A stretch of 64,000 nucleotides of DNA from Brevibacterium sp. W7.2 (GCF_018137945.1 NZ_CP073089.1:558001-622000); one strand, 5' to 3'; positions 17,667 through 27,265 are shown, numbered from the stretch's first letter. A program made the numbers and translations. Notes: a model not told the origin generated them from the sequence alone.

Positions 17667-19940
17667 ATGAAGAATTCCCTTGCGAACATCGGCACGGCCC
17701 TCGTGTCGAAACGCGGCGCGTGGATCGTCCTCGGCGCCGTCCTCGTCCTCGTCACCCTCCTCTTCGGGCTCCTCTCCGGGGCCGGGGAGGACCGCCCCAT
17801 GGAGTCGGCCCCGCCGGATTCGGAGGCGAGTCAGGTCGCCGACACCCTCGCGAAGTTCCCCGAGGCCGATGAGCAGACCGTCATGGTCGTCGCCTCCCGC
17901 ACCGACGGGCAGGCCCTGAGCCCAGCCGACGAGTCGGGCCTGACGAACCTGGGCGGCAGCCTCAGCCAGCCGGATGCCGAGGTCAGCGGTCCGGTGACGA
18001 GCGACGACGGGGAGGCGGCACTGCTCATGGTGCCGATCACCGTGGGGCTGACGAACTCGGAGACCGCCGACACCGTCGACGCGCTGCGGGAGACGATCGC
18101 CGGCGACTCCGGGGCCCAACAGCTCGAGGATGCCGGTGTCTCCCTCCTCGTCACCGGCGGCCCGGCGATCGGGGCGGACATCGCCTCGGCGTTCAACGGG
18201 GCCGACTTCACCCTGCTCATCGTCACGGTCGTCATCGTCGCCCTCCTCCTCATCATCACCTACCGCTCACCGATCCTCTGGCTGCTTCCGCTCGTCGTCA
18301 TCGGCACCGCCGACGGGCTCGCCTCGACGGTGACCGCAGCACTCGGCGATGCCTTCGACCTCCAGTTCGATGCCGGCATCATCAGCGTCCTCGTCTTCGG
18401 GGCCGGCGCCAACTACGCCCTCCTCCTCATCTCCCGGTACCGCGAGGAGCTCGCCCTCGTCGCCGACCACCGGGTCGCGCTCGCCGCGGCCTGGCGGCAC
18501 ACCGTCGGCACGATCCTCGCCTCGAACCTCACCGTCGTCCTCTCCCTGGCAAGCCTCGTCGTCGCCGTCATCCCCGGCACCCGCGGGCTCGGCATCACCG
18601 CAGCCGCCGGCCTCCTCATCGCCGCTGCCGCCGTGCTCATCGCCCTGCCCCCGGTGCTCGCGATCTGCGGCACACGCGTGTTCTGGCCGTTCGTGCCCAC
18701 GGTCGACGGCAGTGTCGTCGAGGGGAGCCCCACCTCCACCCCCACCGAGGCGACCGCCACCACCGTGACCACCCCCACCGAGGCGACCGCTGCGGATTCC
18801 GCACCCGCCACGGCCCGGTCGACCGCCTCGGCGCGCCCGTCGCTCTGGCGCCGCATCGCCACGTGGGTCGTGCGCCGGCCAGGCCTCCACCTCGGCGTCG
18901 GCATCGCGGTGCTCGCGATCATGGCGACCGGACTGCTCGGCACAACAGTGGGTCTCGACCAGGAGGAGAAGTTCCGGGTCCAGTCGGAGTCGGCGCAGGG
19001 CCTCACGGTGCTGGGGGAGCACTTCCCGCCCGGGGAGTCCCAGCCGATCTGGGTCGTCGCCGACGCCGACCGCGCCGCCGACGTCGTCGACTCCGTCAGC
19101 GCGATCGACGGAGTCGTGCGCGCCGTGCCCGTCGCGGAGACGACGATCGACGGTGAGCCGACGGCGAAGATCATGGTCACCGGCGAATACGCCCCCGACA
19201 GCACCGACGGGCTCGACCTCGTCGAGACGATCCGCACCGACGTCCACGCGATCGCCGGAGCCGACGCCGAGGTGGGCGGTGCCGCGGCCATGGAAATCGA
19301 CGCCCGCGCCGGCAACGCCGAGGACTTCCGCACGATCGTCCCGCTCATCCTTCTCATCAGCGCCGTCATCCTCCTCGGGGTGCTCCGGGCACCGCTCGTC
19401 GCCCTCACCCTGCTGGTCGTCAACATCGCCTCGGCCGCCGCGGCGATCGGTCTCGGCGCGGCCTTGAGCCGGGTGATCTTCGGGCAGGCGGCGGTCGACG
19501 CACAGGTGCCGATCCTCGCGTTCCTCTTCCTCGTCGCACTCGGGATCGACTACTCGATCTTCCTCTCCCACCGGGCGAAGAAGGAATCCGAGGTCCACGG
19601 TGCGCGCCGGGGCATCATCGAGGCCGTCGCCCACACCGGCGGGGTCATCACGAGTGCGGGCATCGTCCTGGCCGGGGTCTTCGCGGCCCTCGGCATGCTG
19701 CCGCTCATGGTGCTCGGGCAGCTCGGGCTCATCGTCGGCGTCGGGGTCCTCGTCGACACCGTGCTCGTGCGCACGATCATCGTGCCCGCGATCCTCGGGC
19801 TGGCCGGCAGCCGGATCTGGTGGCCGAATCGGAAGATCGCCCGCGCCGAGGCGGTCGCGGACTCCGCGGCCCCCGCGCGGTCAGGCGCGGGCTCGGTCGC
19901 GGTCGAGGAGCCGCGGGTCGAGGTCGCCCATGGCCGGTGA
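17667..19940 (+). CDS. MMPL-family RND transporter
   Basis: This 757-residue membrane protein has two MMPL halves, each with one leading membrane helix (WIVLGAVLVLVTLLFGLLSG at 18-37), a large extracytoplasmic loop and a group of five helices. The halves are joined by a Thr/Ala/Pro-rich linker (about residues 350-395). The second half contains GIDYSIFLSHRAKKE, a typical MMPL helix-4 motif; in the first half the equivalent reads GAGANYALLLISRYREE. Members export lipids, siderophores or drugs. It overlaps the reading frame of the following sensor kinase region, suggesting the transporter and two-component system are one operon. Confidence 0.88.
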   Translation: MKNSLANIGTALVSKRGAWIVLGAVLVLVTLLFGLLSGAGEDRPMESAPPDSEASQVADTLAKFPEADEQTVMVVASRTDGQALSPADESGLTNLGGSLSQPDAEVSGPVTSDDGEAALLMVPITVGLTNSETADTVDALRETIAGDSGAQQLEDAGVSLLVTGGPAIGADIASAFNGADFTLLIVTVVIVALLLIITYRSPILWLLPLVVIGTADGLASTVTAALGDAFDLQFDAGIISVLVFGAGANYALLLISRYREELALVADHRVALAAAWRHTVGTILASNLTVVLSLASLVVAVIPGTRGLGITAAAGLLIAAAAVLIALPPVLAICGTRVFWPFVPTVDGSVVEGSPTSTPTEATATTVTTPTEATAADSAPATARSTASARPSLWRRIATWVVRRPGLHLGVGIAVLAIMATGLLGTTVGLDQEEKFRVQSESAQGLTVLGEHFPPGESQPIWVVADADRAADVVDSVSAIDGVVRAVPVAETTIDGEPTAKIMVTGEYAPDSTDGLDLVETIRTDVHAIAGADAEVGGAAAMEIDARAGNAEDFRTIVPLILLISAVILLGVLRAPLVALTLLVVNIASAAAAIGLGAALSRVIFGQAAVDAQVPILAFLFLVALGIDYSIFLSHRAKKESEVHGARRGIIEAVAHTGGVITSAGIVLAGVFAALGMLPLMVLGQLGLIVGVGVLVDTVLVRTIIVPAILGLAGSRIWWPNRKIARAEAVADSAAPARSGAGSVAVEEPRVEVAHGR

Positions 19941-19974
19941 CGGCTATCCTGACGGGGAGAGGGAAGGGGGCGGT

Positions 19975-21171
19975 GTGAGCTCACACGGATGGACCGTGCG
20001 GACGATGGAGATCGGTCAGCACGCGATCGCCCTCGTCCTCACCGTGATCTCGGCCGTCCGCGCGGCCGTCGTCGGCGCTCCGGTGGCCGCGGTCATCGCC
20101 GTCAGCCTCGTCTTCCTCGCGTGGTACGTCCTCGGGGCGGTCCGGGCGGCGCGGGCCGAGACGGTCGTGCTCGCGCGCTGGTGGCTGCTCGTCCTCGCCG
20201 CGATCTGGCTCGTCGCGCTCATCGTCTCCGCCGAGTTCATCTGGGTCGCCTTCCTCCTCTGGCTGCTCGCCGGGCACCTCCTCTCGCTGCGCCTCGCGGT
20301 GGTCTTCACCGCACTGACCTACCTCGCGACGATCGCCGCGCCACTGCTCCACCACGGCACGGTGGGCACCGCGAGCGTCATCGGCTCCCTCATCGGCGCC
20401 GTGTTCGCCCTCGGCCTGTCCCGCGGGTACATCGAGCTGCTGCGGGAGGGGCGGCGCCGGGAGGAGCTCATCCGCTCACTCGAGGCCGCCCACCGCAGCC
20501 TCGTCGACCTCCAGGACGAGCTTGCCCTCACCCAGCGTCACGCCGGTGAGCTGCGGGAGCGCACCCGGATCTCGCGCGACGTCCACGACACCGTGGCGCA
20601 GGAGATCTCCTCGATCCGGCTCATCGCCCACGCCGAGGCGGAGCGGACGACCGACCCGCACGCGCAGCAGGTGCTGCGGCAGGTCGAGGATCTTGCGGCG
20701 GAGGGATCGCGGGACATCCGGCGGATCATCGCCGAGCTCACACCGGCCGAACTCGAGGACGGCGCCCTGCCGGCGGCGCTGCGTCGCCTGCTCACCCGGC
20801 TCGAGGAGGAGACCGAGATGACCACCGGACTCGACGTCGACGAGACGATCACCGCGCTGCCCGCCGAGGTGGAGGTGGCGCTGCTGCGCACCGCCCAGTC
20901 TGCTCTCGCCAACGTCCGCCAGCACGCGCAGGCGTCGCGGGTCAATGTCAGCCTCGCCGACTCCGAGGGCACGATCCGCATGGACATCGTCGACGACGGG
21001 GTCGGGGTCGACGCCGGTGATTCGCGCACCCGAGGCTCGGAGTCGGGGTTCGGGCTCGACTTCATCGCCGCGCGGATGCGCGAACTCGGCGGGGACCTCG
21101 TCATCGAGACGAGTCCCGGTGCCGGATTCGCGATCTCGGCGACCGTGCCGCTTAGAGGGGTGGGCCGATGA
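19975..21171 (+). CDS. NarL-type sensor histidine kinase
   Basis: This kinase (398 residues from the chosen GTG) has about five to six membrane helices in residues 10-145, a coiled linker, then a HisKA_3 domain with phospho-acceptor His204 in RISRDVHDTVAQEI. The HATPase_c domain shows the N-box ALANVRQHAQA and glycine boxes DDGVGVD and GFGLDFIAARM. GTG at 19975 was chosen because a GGGAAGGGGG tract precedes it; ATG at 19930 (overlapping the MMPL stop) and ATG at 20005 are alternatives. Its stop overlaps the regulator start (ATGA). It probably senses envelope state in relation to the MMPL pump (inference). Confidence 0.85.
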   Translation: MSSHGWTVRTMEIGQHAIALVLTVISAVRAAVVGAPVAAVIAVSLVFLAWYVLGAVRAARAETVVLARWWLLVLAAIWLVALIVSAEFIWVAFLLWLLAGHLLSLRLAVVFTALTYLATIAAPLLHHGTVGTASVIGSLIGAVFALGLSRGYIELLREGRRREELIRSLEAAHRSLVDLQDELALTQRHAGELRERTRISRDVHDTVAQEISSIRLIAHAEAERTTDPHAQQVLRQVEDLAAEGSRDIRRIIAELTPAELEDGALPAALRRLLTRLEEETEMTTGLDVDETITALPAEVEVALLRTAQSALANVRQHAQASRVNVSLADSEGTIRMDIVDDGVGVDAGDSRTRGSESGFGLDFIAARMRELGGDLVIETSPGAGFAISATVPLRGVGR

Positions 21172-21788
21172 CGATCCGCGTGATCCTCGTCGACGACCAT
21201 CCGGTCGTGCGCGCCGGCCTGCGCGCGGTCATCGACGCACCCGAGCACATCGAGGTCGTCGGGGAGGCCGGTGACGGCGCCGAGGCGCTCGCCCTCGCCG
21301 CGAGCACCGCCCCGGACGTCGTCGTCTGCGACCTGCGGTTGGGAGACGGCATGGACGGGATCGCCGTGACGACGCAGCTGCGGGCCCTGCCGCACCCGCC
21401 GGCCGTGCTCATCCTCACGACGTTCGACCATGACGCGGAGATCGTCGCTGCGCTGAGCGCCGGTGCCGCCGGGTACCTCCTCAAGGACATCGAACCGGCG
21501 CAGATCACCGTCGCGATCGAGCAGGCGGCCCGAGGGCAGACGTACCTGCCGCCGGAGATCAGTGCGAAGGCGATCGCACAGATGCGCAATCCCGGACCGC
21601 AGCTGACCCGGCGCGAACGCGAGGTCGTCAAGCTCCTCGCGACGGGGGCGTCGAACGCGCAGATCGCGCAGGAGCTCTTCGTCACCGAGGCGACCGTGAA
21701 GAGCCACCTCGTCAACGTCTTCGCGAAGCTGGGCGTCGACTCGCGGGCGCGGGCGATCCGCGTCGCCGAGGACACGGGGCTCGTCTAG
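21168..21788 (+). CDS. NarL/LuxR-family response regulator
   Basis: This 206-residue regulator has a receiver domain with acidic pocket VDD (8-10), phospho-acceptor Asp55 (VVCDLRLGD) and YLLKD near residue 105. The C-terminal LuxR helix-turn-helix is LTRREREVVKLLATGASNAQ onward, with TVKSHLVNVFAKLGV. It forms a pair with the kinase it overlaps. Downstream, 21789-21851 holds short GCTGCCG repeats and separates it from a convergent gene. Confidence 0.93.
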   Translation: MTIRVILVDDHPVVRAGLRAVIDAPEHIEVVGEAGDGAEALALAASTAPDVVVCDLRLGDGMDGIAVTTQLRALPHPPAVLILTTFDHDAEIVAALSAGAAGYLLKDIEPAQITVAIEQAARGQTYLPPEISAKAIAQMRNPGPQLTRREREVVKLLATGASNAQIAQELFVTEATVKSHLVNVFAKLGVDSRARAIRVAEDTGLV

Positions 21789-21851
21789 CGCCCTGCGCTG
21801 CCGATCCAGCGCCCTCCGCTGCCGTGAGCCAGCGCCCTGTCCTGCCGTGAG

Positions 21852-22484
21852 CTACTTCCCGAGACCGTAGTGCTCGGCGAAGGGATCCCAGTCCGGGTCG
21901 GAATGGACCTCGAGCTCGACGTACCGGGCGGCATCGGCCGCCGCCTCGGCGCCGGAGAGCTGCGCGATGAGGGCGGCGGTCATGTCCATCCCCGCCGCCA
22001 CTCCCGACGACGTCCAGCGGTCACGGTCCTCGACCCAGCGGGCGTGCGGCACCCAGGTGACGTCGTCGCCCTGCGATGACGCCCACGCGAAGGCCAGCTT
22101 GTTCGACGTGGCGCGATACCCGTCGAGGAGACCGGAGGCGGCGAGCACGGCGGACCCGGTGCACACCGAGGTGACCAGCGGTGAGGCGCGAGCCCACGTG
22201 GACAGGCGGGCGAGGAACTCGGGGTCGGTGACGAGCCGCCGGGTGCCGTTCCCGCCGGGGACGAGGACGATGTCGGGTGAGGGGGCCGCGGACAGCGACT
22301 GAGTGGCGACCACCTCGGCGCCCTGACTGCTGCGGATCGGTCCGACCTCGGGGGCGATGTACGTGATCCGGTACTCCTTGGGCAGCACGCTGAGCAGTTC
22401 GACGGGACCGAAGACGTCGAGGAGTTCGAAGCCGTCGAAGAGGAGGATGCCCACGCTGCGCGATGTCGGTGCCTCGGTGCTCAT
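21852..22484 (-). CDS. DJ-1/PfpI-family protein (GlxA-like glutamine amidotransferase fold)
   Basis: This 210-residue single-domain protein begins VGILLFDGFELLDVFGPVEL, the signature of the GATase-1/DJ-1 group also found in GlxA regulators. The nucleophile-elbow cysteine is in TSVCTGSAVLAASG. No DNA-binding domain follows, so it is a stand-alone member, possibly an isonitrile hydratase-like or glyoxalase-like enzyme; substrate unknown. The start ATG is preceded at 6 nt by TACGAT (leaderless). Confidence 0.82.
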   Translation of the reverse strand: MSTEAPTSRSVGILLFDGFELLDVFGPVELLSVLPKEYRITYIAPEVGPIRSSQGAEVVATQSLSAAPSPDIVLVPGGNGTRRLVTDPEFLARLSTWARASPLVTSVCTGSAVLAASGLLDGYRATSNKLAFAWASSQGDDVTWVPHARWVEDRDRWTSSGVAAGMDMTAALIAQLSGAEAAADAARYVELEVHSDPDWDPFAEHYGLGK

Positions 22485-22490
22485 GGGCCC

Positions 22491-22542
22491 ATCGTAGCGG
22501 CGAGGGGTGACACGAACGACGAGACTACAGGTGACCTATGAT
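22491..22542. promoter_or_regulatory. Divergent leaderless promoters of the DJ-1 and lipoprotein genes
   Basis: On the minus strand TACGAT (22496-22491) ends 6 nt before the ATG at 22484. On the plus strand TATGAT (22537-22542) ends 6 nt before the ATG at 22549. The two -35 regions must overlap in the intervening 40 bp, where no good TTGACA match is seen. Confidence 0.55.
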
Positions 22543-22548
22543 CTGTCC

Positions 22549-24093
22549 ATGACCTCACCGATGCGCCGCCCTGTCCTCGCCCTCGCCGCCGCGGCGCTGC
22601 TGCTCGCCGGCTGCACTCCGGGTCAGCCGAGCGCCGATCCCTCGCCGACGCCGACGACCACCCCCGAACTCGCCGAGCCGATCGTGCTCGACTACCCGGC
22701 CGCGCTCGTCGTCGATGACGGAGTCGGTCGGGCACTCGTCACCGACTGGAGCGCGCAGAAGCTGCGGGCCATCGATGCGCAGGGCACCGAGCTGTGGAGC
22801 ATGGACGCGGTCATCGACGACGAACGCGGCGGCGCCGAAGCGTACTCGGCCGGTGACTCCGTCATCGTCCACGACTACACGGGGACGACGGCCTACGCGT
22901 GGGCCGACGGCAGCGAGCAGTGGTCGTATGCGATCCCCGGGGACGCCCGGTCCTGCCACCGGCCGGAGTCGTTCGGCTCCCAGACCACGGGAGTCAGCTC
23001 CCAACTCGGCGAGGGTGATCTCCTGCTCCTCACCTACCTCGGCGTCGCTGACGAACCCGGGTGCACACCGACGAGCGAGGACGGCAGCGTCGCGGTCATC
23101 GCACTCGACCCGGCCACGGGAAAGGAGGCGTGGCCGGCGCTGTCGACGGGACCGCAGGCCAGGATGTTCGGCGGCACCGAGGTCAACATCTCACCCGATC
23201 GCTCCGTCGGGTACCTCTCGTTCGCCGACGGGCGGGCATCGGCCAGCGCCGACGGGGAGGACTCGGTGCTCTCACGGATCGACCTGAGCACCGGAGCCAA
23301 TGCCACGGTGTCCCTGACCGAGGTGCGGAAAGCCGACGACTCCGGCGCGGACCACTACGACGTCTATCCGACGGCCGACCCGGAGGCGCTCATCTACGTC
23401 TACGGCGCCGAGGACCCCGACGATCCCTTCAGCTCCATGATCACGCGCGCCGCCGATCTCACGGTATCCACGGGGCTCGAGCCCACCGACGGCACCGTGC
23501 TGCAGGTCGGCGACGGTGTCGCTGAGGCGGCGATGGCCGACACGGTCGATCCCGTCTGCGCGGCCGACGTGAAGTTCACCGCCGTTGGTCAGCCGACGTG
23601 CGTGGAGACCGAGCTCTTCGCCTCGGCGATCAAGTACCAGGGTTCGGATGGGGGACCGCAGGGGTGGTTCGCCGATGCGCCGGAGACCGCACTCGACGTC
23701 ATCGGACTGCCCGGCGCACCGCAGTCGGTGCCCGTCGACGCCGGTGAGCGGGCGCTCGTCGTCGTGCCGGGACTCGATACGAGCGTCATGGCCCTCGACG
23801 CGGCGACCGGAGAGACTGCGTGGACAGCGGGTGCCCCGGTGACCCGTTCCCCCGCGTCCTCGGCTGCGGAGACCGACGACTCCGGCCCCACGTGGGGCGG
23901 TCAGGGCGTGCTTCCCGAGCTCGGTCTCGCCGTCGTCACGGATGCGCAGACGACGAGCTTCTACGATGCGGCGACGGGCACGACGGTGTCCGAGCATCCG
24001 GCACCCGAATTCGCGACCCTGACATCCGGTTCGCGATTCGCCCTGGTCAGCGGTGAGCGGTCGACGACGATGTGGGCCGTCGTCGACAGGTAG
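22549..24093 (+). CDS. Lipoprotein with PQQ-like beta-propeller repeats
   Basis: This 514-residue exported protein has a lipoprotein signal peptide MTSPMRRPVLALAAAALLLA followed by the lipobox cysteine (LLAGC, residue about 24) and a Thr/Pro-rich linker. The body alternates short blade-like segments typical of PQQ/outer-membrane-lipoprotein BamB-type propellers, for example DWSAQKLRAIDAQGTELWS and AWADGSEQWSYAIPGD, then LDAATGETAWTAGAP late. No catalytic motif is visible; it may be a scaffold or ligand-binding surface protein. An in-frame start 42 bp upstream would add residues before the signal peptide and is not favoured. Confidence 0.75.
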   Translation: MTSPMRRPVLALAAAALLLAGCTPGQPSADPSPTPTTTPELAEPIVLDYPAALVVDDGVGRALVTDWSAQKLRAIDAQGTELWSMDAVIDDERGGAEAYSAGDSVIVHDYTGTTAYAWADGSEQWSYAIPGDARSCHRPESFGSQTTGVSSQLGEGDLLLLTYLGVADEPGCTPTSEDGSVAVIALDPATGKEAWPALSTGPQARMFGGTEVNISPDRSVGYLSFADGRASASADGEDSVLSRIDLSTGANATVSLTEVRKADDSGADHYDVYPTADPEALIYVYGAEDPDDPFSSMITRAADLTVSTGLEPTDGTVLQVGDGVAEAAMADTVDPVCAADVKFTAVGQPTCVETELFASAIKYQGSDGGPQGWFADAPETALDVIGLPGAPQSVPVDAGERALVVVPGLDTSVMALDAATGETAWTAGAPVTRSPASSAAETDDSGPTWGGQGVLPELGLAVVTDAQTTSFYDAATGTTVSEHPAPEFATLTSGSRFALVSGERSTTMWAVVDR

Positions 24094-24125
24094 GAATGCC
24101 GCCGAGGTGGTTGAACCGTCGGCGC

Positions 24126-24692
24126 TCAGCCGTCCCCGCGTTCGAGGAGGCGATCGACGGTCGAGCACAGCGGCCAGAACTGCGACGACGGCAGGGGAGT
24201 GCCGGCCAGGGACGCCTCGAAGAAGGAAAGGTGCGCGATCCACCCGGTACGGTAGGAGTCGATGAGATCCCCGAGTCCGGCATGGCGCAGCACGAGCACC
24301 GACGGTGCGTCCGCGGCGGGAGGAGCGTCTGTCCGGGGCTCGGCAGCGCGGGCCTCGGCAGCCTGCGGAGCGGGGCCGCGGTCGGTCGGCGGCGCTGCGG
24401 CCGTCACGGTGACCGCGACGCGGCTCGTCGGTTCGTCGGGAAACGACCACGTCAGCTCGGCGCTGTGACCGTCGACGGTGAGGACCTCGGAGCGGCAGAG
24501 GTAGCTGTCGTCGTGGTCGATGATGATCTCACCGCCGACGCGGCTGTCGAAGGTCAGGGGACGGCCGAGCCATTCGCTCAACGTCTCGACGTTCTGCAGG
24601 TGCGCCCACACCGTCTCCGGTGACGCGGGCAGCTCCCAGGCGATGGTGAGGGTGTCGGCTGAGCTGTCGGCGCTGAGTTCTCTGAGAGGCAT
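24126..24692 (-). CDS. SRPBCC (AHSA1-like) domain protein
   Basis: This 188-residue protein opens with ELPASPETVWAHLQNVETLSEWLG, the beginning of the Bet v1/AHSA1 fold, followed by GGEIIIDHDD and ELTWSFPDEPTSRVAVTV. An Ala/Pro-rich insertion (about residues 105-130) interrupts the domain before GWIAHLSFFEASLAG. These proteins bind hydrophobic ligands or act with ArsR-type partners; none is nearby. ATG at 24692 has GAGGAG 10 nt upstream; a GTG at 24710 is possible. Confidence 0.75.
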   Translation of the reverse strand: MPLRELSADSSADTLTIAWELPASPETVWAHLQNVETLSEWLGRPLTFDSRVGGEIIIDHDDSYLCRSEVLTVDGHSAELTWSFPDEPTSRVAVTVTAAAPPTDRGPAPQAAEARAAEPRTDAPPAADAPSVLVLRHAGLGDLIDSYRTGWIAHLSFFEASLAGTPLPSSQFWPLCSTVDRLLERGDG

Positions 24693-25090
24693 GTGCGGTG
24701 AGCTCCTCACATCGTCGTCGACTTCCTTCTGCCCATGAGACTAGCCGATGCGTGCGCCCGGTGCGGAGCCTCAGCGCCCGCGCTCCCGCTGCGGTTCCAT
24801 TCGCCGACTGCGCTCCCGCTGCGGTTCGACTCGCCGGTGTGATCGGCCCAGCCGGTCGGGACGTGAATGCGGACGACCGTGACCTGAACGACCATGACTT
24901 GAACACCGGATGGCCGATGGTTGTAAGTTGAATAACTGCAGAGTAACCACAGGCTGAGTCCCGCCTGGTGACAGGGGTGCCGGGGCTGAGGCGGGGTGCG
25001 GATGAGCGCGTCTGGACACCGGAAAGACTGTTGTCGTCCATGTGCGACAGGTAGGCTCAACCGTGCACAAGACGACTGACGGAGGCAGAG
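24693..25090. other. Non-coding region with short tandem repeats
   Basis: No gene is supported here. It contains two 27-bp direct copies of the form GCGCTCCCGCTGCGGTTC, A, then TCGCCG (about 24779-24836). It also contains 15-bp repeats CGACCGTGACCTGAA and CGACCATGACTTGAA (about 24873-24904). The AT-rich stretch 24899-24950 (TTGAAC near 24899, TGTAAG near 24922, 17-bp spacing) is a weak candidate promoter for the downstream hydrolase. Confidence 0.4.
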
Positions 25091-27187
25091 ATGGCGGATA
25101 TGAAGAAGGTGCTCCACAGCCTGACTCATAATCCCGCAACCCGACGCATCGGGGCTCTGTCCGGCAACACCAAGGGGATCGACACGGACAGGGACAGCGC
25201 TGCCGAGCGCGCCGACGGAACCGACTCCCCGACAGACTCGCAGCGGTCCCCGCGCACGGGCGACGACCGCCTCGGCGAGGGTCCGGCGGCACCAGGCGAG
25301 GGTCCGGCGGCACCCAGCGACGGCACCGGTACCGCATCTTCGGGTCACGGCACCGGCAGCTCCGGGGAAGACCGCGCACCGGACGACACCGGGGATGGCA
25401 GCTCCGGGGACGGCCGCACACCGGACGACTCCGGCGCGGACCACGGGGATGCGGGCCCGAATCGGCCGGCGCTGCCGCACGTCGGGGAGCTCACCTCGGC
25501 GAGCGAGGACGCGATCGTCGACCCCTCCGAGGCGATCCTCGAGAGCATCGACCTCGACTCCTGGAAGTGGCCGGAGTACTTTGCGTTCGCGCTCACCCGG
25601 ATGGAGGAGATCTTCCCCAGCGCAGGGATCCCCCGCGGCATCGGACCGGTGCGCGAATACGTCACCCAGGAGCACGACTTCCGGTCGCTGGGCATCGACG
25701 CGAAGAAGTGGACGGCGGCCGACGACGAGGGCTGGTCGACCGTCGGCGACGTCCTCGAGGGCACGTACACGGACGCCTGGCTCGTCACCCGCGGCGGTGT
25801 CGCCATCGCCGAGGAGTACGCGTGGCCGATGAAGCCGGCCCGCCGCCACATGCTCTTCTCCGTCTCCAAGTCGATCGTCTCGATCGTCGTCGGCGCGCTC
25901 GCCGACGCGGGCCTGCTCAGCGTCGACGACCTCGTCACCACCCACATCCCCGCCCTGTCCGAGAGCGGCTACGCCGGTGCCACGGTCCGCGATCTCCTCG
26001 ACATGCGCTCGGGCGTGAAGTTCTCCGAGGAGTACCTGACGAAGGGCTCGGAGATCCGTGCGCTGTTCGAGGCCGTCGATTTCGCGCCGCGGACGCCCTC
26101 CTCGGCGAACGGCATCAAGGCCTTCCTCACCGGACTGACGAAGGAGCGCGAACACGGCTCGTCCTTCGTCTACCGCAGCTGTGAGACCGACGTGCTCGCC
26201 TGGGTCTGCGAGAACGTCGTCGGCCGCCCCTTCGCCGTCGTGGCCAGCGAATTCGTATGGTCCCGGGTCGGTGCGGCCCACGCCGCCCAGGTCTGCCAGG
26301 ACCGCTGGGGCGGGTCGATCGCCGACGGCGCGATCAGCACGACCCTGCGCGACCTCGCACGCTTCGGCGAGATGATCGCCCGCGGCGGGGTCACCGTCGA
26401 CGGCACGCGCGTGGTCTCGCAGGCCTGGATCGACGACATCTTCTCAGGCGGCCCTGACTCGACTCAGGTCTTCGCGGACTCCGCCTCCGCCCAGTCCTAC
26501 CCCGGCGGGATGTATCGCAGCCAGTTCTGGGTGCCCTCGGCCAGCCGCGACGTCGTCATCGGCATCGGCATCCACGGCCAGATGCTCTATATTGACCGGG
26601 CCACGCAGACCGTGGGCGTCAAGCTCGCCCATGACCCCGAACCGGTCAGCCTCGCCGCCCAGCACGGGACCTTGGCGATGTTCGAGGCGATCACCGAGGC
26701 GGTGCCCCTCGACGTCGTCCCGCCGACGCCGACCACGGTGACCGGCCAACCCGTCCACACCCGACCGCTGACCGATGGATTCGGTGCGGCGGTCGGTGGG
26801 GCCGCGGTCGGCGCACCGGCCGCGGAGGCGGTTCCCGCAACGACTCCGGCTGGTCCCGCCGGTGCGCCGGGCAGCGCGCCGACCGGCACACCGGCGACCT
26901 CGGTTCCGGGTGCCGATCCCGATGCGCCGGGTGGTGGGGCGGCACCGGCCGCCGAGGTCCACGCCGCCGAGGTTCCGCGCCCGGCTGTGCCCGGGACTGC
27001 TGAGCAGACTCCGAATCCCGGAACCAGCGGGCCGGCAGGTCCGGCGGCCTCGGGTGCGGGATCGCCTGCCGGCAACGGCGCCGCGGGAACGGCTGCGGGA
27101 CTGCTCGTCGGCAACGGCAATGCCGTCGGCGGAGGCGTCGGCGTCGCCGCCGTGCCGGGCATCATTCCCGGCGGGTACGCATACTGA
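25091..27187 (+). CDS. Serine hydrolase of the beta-lactamase/NylB-like fold with disordered tails
   Basis: This 698-residue protein has a class C beta-lactamase-type core of about residues 135-545. The SxxK motif is FSVSKS (Ser257, Lys260) and the likely Tyr of the YxN-like motif is in FVYRSCETD (Tyr361); LDMRSGVKFSEEY also fits. This layout resembles 6-aminohexanoate-dimer hydrolase and esterase EstB-type enzymes. The N-terminal 130 residues and C-terminal 150 are low-complexity Gly/Ala/Pro/Asp sequence, including a direct GEGPAAP repeat. No signal peptide is visible, so it is probably cytosolic. GGAGG with a 5-nt spacer supports the ATG. Substrate unknown. Confidence 0.8.
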   Translation: MADMKKVLHSLTHNPATRRIGALSGNTKGIDTDRDSAAERADGTDSPTDSQRSPRTGDDRLGEGPAAPGEGPAAPSDGTGTASSGHGTGSSGEDRAPDDTGDGSSGDGRTPDDSGADHGDAGPNRPALPHVGELTSASEDAIVDPSEAILESIDLDSWKWPEYFAFALTRMEEIFPSAGIPRGIGPVREYVTQEHDFRSLGIDAKKWTAADDEGWSTVGDVLEGTYTDAWLVTRGGVAIAEEYAWPMKPARRHMLFSVSKSIVSIVVGALADAGLLSVDDLVTTHIPALSESGYAGATVRDLLDMRSGVKFSEEYLTKGSEIRALFEAVDFAPRTPSSANGIKAFLTGLTKEREHGSSFVYRSCETDVLAWVCENVVGRPFAVVASEFVWSRVGAAHAAQVCQDRWGGSIADGAISTTLRDLARFGEMIARGGVTVDGTRVVSQAWIDDIFSGGPDSTQVFADSASAQSYPGGMYRSQFWVPSASRDVVIGIGIHGQMLYIDRATQTVGVKLAHDPEPVSLAAQHGTLAMFEAITEAVPLDVVPPTPTTVTGQPVHTRPLTDGFGAAVGGAAVGAPAAEAVPATTPAGPAGAPGSAPTGTPATSVPGADPDAPGGGAAPAAEVHAAEVPRPAVPGTAEQTPNPGTSGPAGPAASGAGSPAGNGAAGTAAGLLVGNGNAVGGGVGVAAVPGIIPGGYAY

Positions 27188-27265
27188 CAGCCCTCACGGC
27201 ACAGCGCCGTCCGGTCCCGAGCGAGACCGAACGAAGCCTCCTGCGTGCCTAGACTGGGTGACACG

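Noticed and set aside
18267-19634. A 455-codon frame antisense to the MMPL transporter
   Set aside because: It is Asp/Gly/Arg-rich mirror sequence with no recognisable motif, opposite a typical 12-helix transporter.
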